Origin: Blakeslea trispora
Taxonomy: Eukaryota; Mucoromycota; Mucoromycetes; Mucorales; Choanephoraceae
NCBI GenBank assembly: GCA_025331445.1
Contig: JAIWNE010000006.1
Location: 496,001 to 560,000, forward strand
Direction: 5' to 3'
DNA: 64,000 nt
Part shown: piece by piece, positions 53,527-62,388 of the stretch
Position numbering within the stretch: the stretch's first letter is position 1
How the letters are laid out: every line of letters starts with the position of its first letter
The notes under the pieces: generated by a model
Told to the model about the DNA's origin: nothing
What the model saw: only the letters and a program-made list of their open reading frames with translations
Databases searched by the model: none
Position numbers and translations under genes: made by a program

Positions 53527-53651
53527 TTATCTACAACACAAAAGACGAGTAATTTCTTGAGTTCTCTTTGTTTTGGTTACTTATTTTTGAGTTTCTGACG
53601 TTTATTTTTTTTTTTTTTTTTAGAAAACGCCAAATTCCGTAGGTTTGACTG
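53487..53651 (-). repeat. Right terminal inverted repeat (165 bp)
   Basis: Reverse complement of the left repeat except for one A fewer in the homopolymer. Contains the same ATG and codons (MSTSVRLTWHKSK), reading inward on the minus strand from 53526. The reading frame stays open past the repeat here but not at the left end. Confidence 0.9.
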
Positions 53652-53653
53652 TA
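53652..53653. repeat. Target-site duplication TA (right)
   Basis: TA right after the last base of the right inverted repeat, pairing with 51845-51846. Confidence 0.8.
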
Positions 53654-53989
53654 ACAAAAGCAATTATTATGATCACATAACACTCATGACGTCAAACATA
53701 CCTCTGCTTTGTACTATTGAGATCGATAGTAGCACAGCCTTGAAGGTGATACAAACTATGTACTTTGGATCTACCGAACAAAAAATGCCTCGGTTATTTC
53801 AGCGTTTATTTCTGTTTGTTTGGTTACGCAAACACAAGAAAGGTATACATTTACTTTTTGCCTTTCTGTTTGTATAGCAATCAAACAAATGATTAGTTTA
53901 TAGAGAGATTATCTAAGACTAAAGAGTAATTCTTCAAGTCTTTTTTTTTACTCTTAGTTCGCTCTTGCTTTATTGAAAGAAAAATTAAT

Positions 53990-55387
53990 ATGATCAAGAC
54001 GCTCTTGACTTTGTCCATCAGTCTTTTAGCTATTGTACAATGTCAGCCAGTAGATAAGAAGGGCCGGTTTAAGATATCTATTCAAAAAGAATACTATACA
54101 TCACCTGACATGGCTGCATATGGCCCAGAACCCGTATCCTTTGTCAGTAGAAAACAAAGACAAATATCATACAATCATGGCAGTGGTAATGCTTGCTTCA
54201 AAACAAAAAACAAAAAGAGTGAATTGAAGTAACTATAAGATACATAGGTTATTTTGGAGAAATCACCATAGGAACTCCACCACAAAAGTTCAACGTTGTC
54301 TTTGATACTGGCAGTTCAGATTTGTGGGTGGTATCATCCAAATGCTATGACCCAATCTGCAAAACTCGTCAACAGTTCGATTCTAACGCTTCTTTCACCT
54401 ATGAAAGTATGCTAAAAGATGGATCCTATGATCGAAGCATGATTCAGGTTGTATATGGAACTGGCAACATCAAAGGCCATTTAGGCACAGACACAGTTCG
54501 TTTAGCAGATAATCAGATTGTAATCAAGAACCAAGTTATAGCAGATGCCGTTTCCATCTCCAAAGAATTCAGCAAGCTTCCCTTTCATGGTATTTTTGGC
54601 CTTGGTTTAAGAAGCCTAATGAGTTCTGAGGGACATGACCCACCTTTCCACTCGATGATCTTACAAGGACTGATTGAAATGCCAGTTTTTGCCATTTACT
54701 CTCAACATAAAGCAGGCGAAATTGATTTTGGAGGAATTGATCCAAGCCGGTTTGAAGGCGGCTTGAAGTTTGTTGATGCTATTGATAACAATTATTGGAT
54801 GGTTGCCATGGAGACAATCAAAATAGGAAGTCAATCGCCTCAATTCTTTCGAAGAAAGGGAATTATCGATAGTGGTAAGATGAAAAAAAAGCAAGAATAG
54901 TTTGTTTGGAAATAACTTGTTAACAAACATCAAATTAGGGTCCACCTTGATCATTATGCCAACTGCAGATGCTAAAAAATACCACCAACATGTTAAAGGT
55001 GCATTTCCCAATGGTGATGGAACATGGTCTATTCCCTGTAAAAATGTGCGTGACATTGAGCCGATGACTATTGAATTAGATGGCATTACGCTTGAGCTCG
55101 CAGCTGAGAACTTATTTATGGCACCCACCAGTTCATCAAGTGTTCATTGCCTCTCGGGTATCTCAGAACAAAACACAAACGATGCAGACACTTGGATTTT
55201 AGGAGATGTGTTCTTGAAGAATTTCTACACGGTAAAGTGTTTCCTTTTTACTATTTATGCTTTGCATACAAATTGATATATCTTTGAATAGGTGTTTGAT
55301 TTGGAGAGAAAGCAGCTTGGATTTGCAGCAGCGAAAAATGATGATGCTATGCAAGACCCGTTATATGAACATTTCTTATCTTCCTAA
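53990..55387 (+). CDS. Secreted pepsin-like aspartic protease (family A1)
   Basis: Four exons (53990-54185, 54248-54874, 54939-55231, 55292-55387) give 403 residues. A signal peptide (MIKTLLTLSISLLAIVQC) is followed by a propeptide with a basic region (SFVSRKQRQISYNHGSG) that precedes the mature enzyme start (YFGEITIGTPPQKFNVVFDT). Catalytic motifs: FDTGSSDLWVV and, across the second splice, IIDSGSTLI; the flap tyrosine lies in VVYGTGNIKGHLG. Paired cysteines CYDPIC and SIPCKNV/VHCLSG fit the two-disulfide pattern. Mucoralean fungi have many such rhizopuspepsin-type secreted proteases. The second motif is DSGST rather than the usual DTGT/S. Its stop is 13 bp from that of the convergent RBFA gene. 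Confidence 0.93.
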
Positions 55388-55400
55388 ACAGTCTAATTAT

Positions 55401-56124
55401 TTATTCTTTATCGAGCTCCTGCTCAGATGAAATTTGTTTAAAAATATCTTCTAATTCTTTTGATTCAGTGTCTGGTATAAATTTGATGGAGAGTGGGTAC
55501 TTGATTTGTGCATGCGAGCGAATCATTGTGTTTAACAATGGGGTATATTCTTGTAGAGAACGATGAGTATGACCTCTTTCTTTCTTTTTGGCTGATAATG
55601 GCTCGTACAGCACACGGCATTTTCTTAAATTTCTTGAAACTTTGACGCCTCGAATCAATACATGACTAGGCGTGATCCATTGAGTAGGCAGTGCTTCTAC
55701 AGAATACATAGTTGTAATAGCCCTTTGTATACGCTCAGCCAAACGTTCTTGAACAACAGTAGGTGTGGAATCAAACTCATTGTATTTAATTGATCTGGCT
55801 GGCGCTGTGTATATCTGCTCTAAAGATTGTCTTGAAAGCTTTCACAAAAGTGTCAACATGATTGTTCATTCAAGTTAACAGGTTATCTATGCAACTTACC
55901 AAATTTGTACCTAATTCTTCACGAGGTTTCTTTGTGCGCTTTGTCTTAAAAAACTTTAAGGCTGGTCCAGGAATCATATAATCGTTTATAATTTGTTGAT
56001 TCTGCAAAGAATAGCGAGGTTCTTTCGGAGGCTTTGCTGAGTTTTTTGCTGCAGTCGTCAGCAGCCTTTTGGAGATCGATGAGTTGGATCTTGTCGAAAA
56101 GATAGTTAAGCGACCAAGTGACAT
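55401..56124 (-). CDS. RBFA: Mitochondrial ribosome-binding factor A (RBFA)-like protein
   Basis: RbfA matures the small ribosomal subunit. Exons near 55900-56124 and 55401-55842 join in frame. The N-terminus (MSLGRLTIFSTRSNSSISKR) is Arg/Ser-rich, lacks acids and fits a mitochondrial presequence. The RbfA fold lies in the second exon: RLAERIQRAITTMYSVEALP, then HVLIRGVKVSRNLRKCRVLY and TPLLNTMIRSHAQIKYPLSI, KFIPDTESKELEDIF. The KVSRNLRKCRVLY and RSHAQIKYPLSIKFIPDTES blocks correspond to the two conserved stretches of the KH-like domain. Identification is by motif pattern rather than long identity. It is divergently oriented to eL24 over 239 bp. Confidence 0.75.
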
Positions 56125-56363
56125 ATCAGATAATTATATGCTTAAAGAAGAAGGAAAAAATAAAATAAAAAGCATGGTTTGTCAGATAGGATCGGACAAA
56201 GAATAGCTTCGGTCCGAAAAGTGCTAGCCTTTCCGGATAATATTTCGGAGAATGAGGCGCAAAGGGAAAAAAAAAGTTGGCAGGAGTGGGGGCCTGTAAG
56301 GGAGTCAGAGTGGCTGGCCATTGTTGTAGAACCTCCTCTTTCGCCATACATCCATAAATCAAG
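56125..56363. promoter_or_regulatory. Shared divergent promoter (RBFA / eL24)
   Basis: The 239 bp between the two start codons must hold both promoters. It contains an 11-bp perfect palindrome TTCGGTCCGAA at 56208-56218, that is CGG-N-CCG, the half-site layout used by Zn2Cys6 factors. A second CCGG/TTTCGGAG patch lies at about 56231-56250 and a CGG at 56193-56195. No experimental support; motif assignment is inference. Confidence 0.45.
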
Positions 56364-57158
56364 ATGAAGTAAAATAGAGCACATCAGTATCATCCATCCA
56401 GTACAGCATCACTAATCATTCGTATTTTCTCTCTATTTTAAGGCTTGAGATTTGTTCTTTCTCTGGCCACAAGATCTACCCCGCCAAGGGTAAGACTTAC
56501 GTCCGTGTCGACAGCAGGTAAATGACTATTGATTGAATCTAAACATAGATCATCTAACCCTTTTTGCGTTTTCTCTTTTAGAGTAAGTTGATTTAAGAGA
56601 TAATAGGGGATTGTGTGGGCGTGCGTGTGAGTGAGTGAGAGAAATAGGAAGTAGAAGGAGATTTGAACAGAAGAGAACAACAATTTGGAGCAGCACACAT
56701 TAAGCAACCACTCTTTCTTTAGACTTTCCGTTTCATCAACGGTAAGGCCGCCTCTTACTTCCTCCAACGTTTGAACCCCCGTAAGATCAGATGGACTGTT
56801 ATCTACCGTCGTTTGAACAAGAAGGGTATCACCGAAGAAGTTCAAAAGAAGCGTTCTCGTCGTACTGTCAAGCACGAACGTGCTGTTGTCGGTGCTTCTT
56901 GGGATGCCATTCGTGCCAAGCGTAACCAAAAGCCTGATGCCCGTGCTGCTGCTCGTCAAGCTGCTATCTCCAAGTCCAAGGAAGCTAAGAAGGCTGCTGT
57001 TGCTGCCAAGAAGGCTGCCAACCCTGCTGTAAGTATAAACATCTTGTCTGTCTTTCTCCCATTGACTCATATTTTATTATTATTAGGGTTCTCAAGCCAA
57101 GGTCAGCAAGCAACAAGCCAAGGGTTTCGCCCCTAAGGCTGCTGCCACCTCTCGTTAA
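56364..57158 (+). CDS. RPL24: 60S ribosomal protein eL24
   Basis: Exons: 56364-56368 (ATGAA), 56443-56517, 56582 (one nucleotide), 56723-57028 and 57087-57158; spliced length is 459 nt, 152 residues. The protein opens [20 protein letters not shown] and continues [15 protein letters not shown], then [40 protein letters not shown] and [20 protein letters not shown], ending in an Ala/Lys-rich tail. All are family hallmarks of eL24, a component of the large subunit at the intersubunit bridge. Codon use is strongly biased (AAG, GCT, CGT, ACC), in contrast with its neighbours, as expected for a ribosomal protein. Introns of 74, 64, 140 and 58 nt separate the exons. Apart from the microexon the model has no difficulty. 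Confidence 0.92.
56582..56582 (+). other. Predicted single-nucleotide microexon of eL24
   Basis: The exon ending at 56517 leaves AG of a codon. The next coding exon (ACT TTC CGT) starts at 56723 in phase 0. One base is therefore missing. It is supplied by A at 56582, framed by TTTTAG (acceptor, 56576-56581) and GTAAGT (donor, 56583-56588), with a CTAAC branch site 25-30 nt upstream. AG+A makes the Arg expected before TFRF. Confidence 0.75.
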
Positions 57159-57799
57159 ATTGCATGATATTTGACATATCTCTGTCTGCTTTTTAGACTG
57201 AAATAAAAAAAAAAATAACAATTTATAAAAAAAAACAAAAAAAAAAGGAAAAGATTGTTTAATGCTACTGCTAAACCCTATTGATTTTTATAAGTGTAAA
57301 GGTCTTGGTAGAATAGCCTTTACTCAATGTGGAAAAAAGCAATTGCTCTTATAAAACTGCTTTTCTTTTAAGAGAGCATTTGCTCGAAAATCAAATGGAC
57401 GGAATACATATATATAGACATGCACAGGGACTGGCTTATATTGAGAGTATATAAAGCAGAAAGAGCCATAAAGCATTGGAGGGTAAAGATTTCACTTAGA
57501 GACAAGGATTAATCGTATGTTGCTAGATGGAAAAAGCGTTCATTGTTATTGCTTGTTTTGAAGCCCTTCCTATACCTCAACTAATCAATAAGTAATTGGT
57601 GGAAAGCAAGGCAAAAAGATATTGTTTCTAGGTCAGTATGACAAGGGGAGAGGTAACGCTTGTGTGCCACAAGTGTATTGGATGAGAGTGTCTCCTCCCC
57701 CTCTCGACAATTTCAAGAATAGGCCATTTACGTTCTCTTATATTCTGAGCATCTATACCATTGTGCTTGTACAGTTGTCGCTCGATTTGAGAGTTGTTT

Positions 57800-57900
57800 A
57801 ACATAAGAGTATATAATATAAGAGTAGCAATCCCTTGACCTGAAAATTGCTTCAAGCGCTAGAATGCCATTCAACTTAAGAGCATATAATATAAGAATGC
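57800..57900. repeat. Imperfect direct repeat of about 28 bp, two copies
   Basis: Copy 1 (57800-57828) and copy 2 (57873-57900) share ATATAATATAAGA and the flanking TAAGAG, with a few mismatches. Spacing start to start is 73 bp. The two copies lie in non-coding DNA 640-740 bp past the eL24 stop. Confidence 0.6.
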
Positions 57901-60157
57901 ATTTCACAAGAACATGAACACTTTTAAACAAAGCGGCTATTGTATTAGCCCTTGTGTGTTATCCCTTTATTCTTTTCAGCGTAGTAATTTAGTTTAGACT
58001 TTCAGTTAATAATTGGTCTGTGAAGCATCTTGTAATGAGAATGGTAGGAAGCTCAACTCAGAAGATAAATAAAGTGCTTGAGGGTTGAATCTTTGTACTG
58101 ACGCATTGATGTATAGCATAAGCCAATGAAAATCATGATATCCATTTTGCTTTTAGAAACAGACAAAACATCTCATCGATAAAGTATCTTCAGCCTATCC
58201 ATAAAGCATGATACTCCACCAGAAAAAAAGAAATGCATTATACAGACAAAGAACTTGAGTGTTGCAAGCTAAAATCATGCATTTAAGCAAGAACATAGGT
58301 GGATTTGTAAAAGATTGCTTTTGAACAAGTTGGCCTGTTTCTTGCACAGTTTCTCGTTGTATCATCAAGTACATACAGAGCCACGGGTAAGCAATTACCA
58401 ATAGCTGCATCCAATTAACTTGGTATAGTTTGCTGTGAAATTGCTTTGTACAGAAAATCATTCATTTGGAAAAGCACTTTTTTTAAGAATACTACAAGAA
58501 CTGTCAAAGGTGATTTTACTGATTTATCCATTTAATTTGTTTGAATGCCTATTTCTTCATAAAAAAAGAAAAGAACGCTTGGTCTTCCAAGCAACTCAAG
58601 ATACTTCCTGTGCCAGTTTTTAACTATGCTGTTGATGTTCATGAATAATTTTCATCAAGAAGAATGTTGATTTGCCAAGAATTGCTAAGCATTTTGAGAC
58701 TAATCACATACACGAAAGAAAGCCATTACCAAATATAGATATGACAGTCTTTGTTATTCTTGATTAATGCCAGGAAGAATACTCTGTGTTTACCCAACAG
58801 TGTTGTACAATGCATCTAAACAAGACAGTGTTTGTTTTGGTTAGACTACAGGTCTCAAGACACCTTACGTTTTCGGTGATATTGAAAGCGTCAGATTAAG
58901 CTTGCCAGAGCTGGTGCATCAGAGCAAGTTGTGTAAGGTTACTTCAGCAAATAGCACTCGTGGGCAGAAGAAGCACCAGTTCATCTTCTTACTAAGCACA
59001 CTCAAAAGCCATAGTAGGGTTCTTAGTCTACGTGCATATTGATAAAGTCCTGTGAGTCTTAAATTAAAATATGTCTGCAAACAAAGTGTTTCAAGGATTA
59101 ATAGTGATAAGAGTAAACTTTGAGAAAGACAAGCATCAGTCTAACTATTGTAACGAGTATTTTACTCCACACCTATATCAGTTGCTTTCATAATTGCTCA
59201 TGTTTGAAACTATCGTTTACAATTAAAAAAAAAAACCTAACTATAGAAACTTGACAAATGACTTTAGGCCCACAATACATCTTTAATAGATATTTCAGAA
59301 AGACCATTAGTCATATTGATATAAAAAGTTTGGGAAATGAAGGGCATCTATATATTTAACATTTAGTGGTAAAAAAATAAATAAACAAATAGAAAGTAGT
59401 TGAACGACTATGTAGTTTTGCAATGGTTCAGTAGCGTGACAAATAATGACAGCAGGAAGCTGTTTGTCTTGTTATTTATCCAAACAAACAAAGCCAAAAA
59501 CGATCCATCTATTAAGCCTGAAGGATTATCCAGGAATAAAATAAGTTTTGTTGAATAAGGCAAGCTTGTTTTTTTTTATTTGATGAATACACTCTTACAA
59601 AACACGACATTCTCGTTAGGTGTGTAACAACAGTTCAACTAGACGCATACATGTATAAAAATGACTATGATCTAAAAAAGACGCTAGTGATAAATATTCC
59701 AGCTTCAAGATCATTGGCCTTTTTTTTCTTCTTCTTCTACAGAATCAAACATGATTCTAAAATTGACATTCACCAAACAGATCAAATAACATATTTCATC
59801 AGAATCAAATCCAATTAGACTACAAAGAGCTATCAGCGATCTTGGAAGAAAGCCTAAAAGTGATGTGTCTGAATGAATTAGTTCCAGATCAAGACACAAA
59901 AACATCCAAATTTGAACTTAAAACGCTGTATGAGTGATACAATAAAAAAGACATTCGGGGTATGCGAACACGTGTCGTGTCGTAAGACAATTGAGTAAGG
60001 CTGGTAGTGATCATAGTAACTGTGTAAATAAATTAAAGTTTGGTTTATCTGTCGTAAATTGTGTGTGACAAAGCAGGAAATGAGAAAGAAATGTACATGA
60101 TTTTTATTAACATTAGAGGTTGAATTAATTAGTAAATAGTAAAGTAATAAAGCAAGA

Positions 60158-60377
60158 AAAAAAAAAAAAAAAAAAGAGAGGGAAAAAAAAGTATAAAGCG
60201 TATTAAAGGGGGGGGGGGGGGGAGGAAAGAGGGCCTTTTTTTTTTCTTTTTGTAGTTGTTGTAAAACTTGCACAAAAGAAAAAAAAAAAAAAAAAAAAAT
60301 TAAGGGTGAATTCTGTAACAAGTGTAGGTGTATAAAAAAAAAAAAAAAAAAAAAGTGGCGCAAAAAAAATTATAAAA
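60158..60377. repeat. Cluster of long homopolymer runs (A20, G15, A24, A20)
   Basis: Within 220 bp are poly-A runs near 60158-60176, 60280-60299 and 60334-60354, and a 15-base G run at 60208-60222. This lies just beyond the stop of the glycosyltransferase gene, which is read on the minus strand. On that strand the runs are poly-T and poly-C, and they would fall in its 3' UTR and terminator. Confidence 0.85.
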
Positions 60378-60389
60378 AAAAAAAGAAAT

Positions 60390-62388
60390 CTAATCTTCGT
60401 TGCTGTCTTCAAAGAACTTTTCTGCGACAATGTACTTGTCATTTGTCTTATAGAGTCGCTTGATACAAGCGATTGTAGCAGGAATGGTCATAAAGGCCCA
60501 AGCAGCAATAGGTAAAGAAGTGTAATCAAAGATGTTACGCCAGTTACGAGACTCCGTCTTGCAATACAATTCCCGATCGACAAATCGATGAAGGTGCTCA
60601 TAGATGGCTAGTGTACCAAACAAAGGAAAAGGCAAAAAGATAGTGATGATCTTGACAATATTCCATAAAGTAGAGTAGAATTCAGAAGTAAGGATAGGGT
60701 TATCCATAGGATCAACAAAGGCCACCATAGAGTGAGGAGGGAATAAGATGAATTGCATCAATGGCACGGCTGCAAACATCAGCCAGCCGGAAGAGACAGG
60801 AATCAGATGAGCTTCCATGACCTTGGTACACATGACCAACTTATCAAGCCAGTAGCTAGGTGAGGCATACATGGTGGTCTTCTTGGTGAGTGAAGCAAAA
60901 ACGTGGTTGCCATCCAACATATCGTCTCTGACACCAAATGAGTTTCTAAGCGTGTAGGCAAGATCAGCAATACCATTATAGTGGCGCTTGGCTTGGACAA
61001 ATCGAGCATTCATGTTGGCAAGGTAACCTGGGGTCTGAACGTTGGTCAGATTGATGGGGACAAAGATAGGACAACAGCGAGCAAGACCATCTGTCTTGAA
61101 GAAACATTTGAGCATCATATGCATATCTTCACCTACAGAGTCTGCATCTGTATCCCAATAACCAACTCTTTCAGCCAACACCATACTAAGACTGTATGTG
61201 GAACAGGGGAAACAAAGACCTCTACTGTTACTCAAACTAGACATGACCATGGCAGACCAGGTAATATCTGTCATTCTAACAGCAGCAGGTACTTCCTTGC
61301 AATTACGAGAGAAAAAAATGGGAGGTGCAAACAATAAGAAATAAGGATCTTCAGCGCGGTTGAAGGCTTTCTCAATCTATCAAACAAATTGTTAAATTCA
61401 CTAAGCCCCCTCTCTTCTATCTTTCTTCTTTTTACCTCTTTAATATAAAGCTCAGGAATAGAAGAGTCAGAATCAGAAACAGTCAAGATGATTCTTCTTC
61501 TATCAATGCCATGTTGAAGCATTTGAGCACAACCATGTCGAGCAGCATAGGCAACGTTGGAACCTTTGCCGCGTGTTTCTCCGGGAAGATCAGAAGGATG
61601 AGCAGTAACAATGAACTGAAGGAAGCTATCCTTAAAGTAATGGCTTAGACTATCAGCCTTTTGTTCATAATTCAATTCTGAGGCTTCCATAGCCAAAATA
61701 ATGACATAATTAGTTTGTGCATTCCTGTTTAAAAAAAAAAAAAAAAAAGAGTAGTTTAGTTTTTCTAAAATTCTGATCAAACTCCTTAAAAACTCCTGAC
61801 AATAAGATAACATCTATATTTCTATTGACATGATCATAGTCATCTCTCTCTCTCTCTTTTTCTTTCTTTCTTTTGTTTATATGTGTATACATGTATCTCC
61901 CTAAAAAAAAAAGCTCCTTACTTGTGATTAGCTAAACGTTTGATAGTGTCTCTTAACAAGGCTTCAGGCTCAGCATAGTTAGGTACAATAAAGGCATGGA
62001 CAAAGTGAGTATCATCATACTGAGTTAATGAGGTTTCCATTTCTTCAAGTTCTTCAACAGAAGTGATTCTTTCACGAGTGGTTGTAGTATTGTTGTTATT
62101 GTTATTGTTATTGTTGGTGACTTCATCAGAGTTATTGGAATTTGTGCCAGAAAGGGTAGAGGTATGTTGATTCCATTGGTTGATGGTCTGTTGCATCCTT
62201 GAGGCTGTAATATAAAACTTGAATACATGGTTGACTTGAGTGTACAGAAAGACAGTAAAGTAAACCAAAAGGAAGACAATGTAGATACGGGGGATTAACA
62301 ATGGGCCCAAGAATAAGAGTAAAACAGAGCCAATAGCCACCATAGGAGCAACCAGTTCAAATGGGTAGTTCAACAATGCTGCTTTCAT
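60390..62388 (-). CDS. Membrane glycosyltransferase, family 2 (GT2), unassigned substrate
   Basis: Three exons (61922-62388, 61440-61727, 60390-61375) give about 580 residues. The first exon has three or more membrane segments (FELVAPMVAIGSVLLLFLGP, IYIVFLLVYFTVFLYT), then a poly-Asn/Thr linker. GT2 landmarks follow: FIVPNYAEPEALLRDTIKRL, ILTVSDSDSSIPELYIKE (DxD metal site), YWDTDADSVGEDMHMMLKCF (catalytic ED), and FVQAKRHYNG (QxxRW-like). At the C-terminus are further spans (WLMFAAVPLMQFILF; IVKIITIFLPFPLF; IAAWAFMTIPATIACIKRLY). The fold and membrane layout resemble processive cellulose/chitin/hyaluronan synthase relatives, but the QxxRW motif is degenerate (QAKRHY), and I cannot name a product. 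Start at 62388 (MKAALLNYPF) is preferred over an in-frame ATG 13 codons upstream that lies in a run of presumed 5' leader. Confidence 0.8.

Larger units (their letters stand above)
51847..53651. mobile_element. 1.8-kb DNA transposon with 166-bp terminal inverted repeats, Tc1/mariner (pogo/Fot1-like) type
   Basis: The ends are perfect mirror images: left starts CAGTCAAACCTACGGAATTT, right ends in its exact reverse complement. The inverted repeats agree over 166/165 bp, differing only by one base in an A run (18 against 17). The element is flanked by TA, the target duplication of Tc1/mariner elements; CAGT-starting termini of this type occur in pogo/Fot1-like elements. Size is also normal for that group. 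The interior does not contain a recognisable DDE transposase. It holds broken open frames on both strands, so this is a decayed or non-autonomous copy mobilised in trans. The near-identical repeats suggest a fairly recent insertion or gene conversion. Confidence 0.85.
57159..60389. other. 3.2-kb gene-free stretch
   Basis: AT-rich spacer between eL24 and the 3' end of the glycosyltransferase gene. It has a tandem pair of 28-bp imperfect repeats at 57800-57828 and 57873-57900 and, towards its end, several long homopolymers. Open frames below 70 codons only, none with recognisable sequence. No tRNA B-box like element was found. Confidence 0.45.

Noticed and set aside
56126..56393. ORFs on the minus strand in the RBFA/eL24 spacer
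   Set aside because: No family likeness; they overlap the start region of eL24 and the poly-A/T sequences of the promoter.
57159..60389. Possible tRNA or small RNA genes in the largest spacer
   Set aside because: No A/B-box pairs or cloverleaf-like arrangement noticed by eye; a tRNA scan would settle it.
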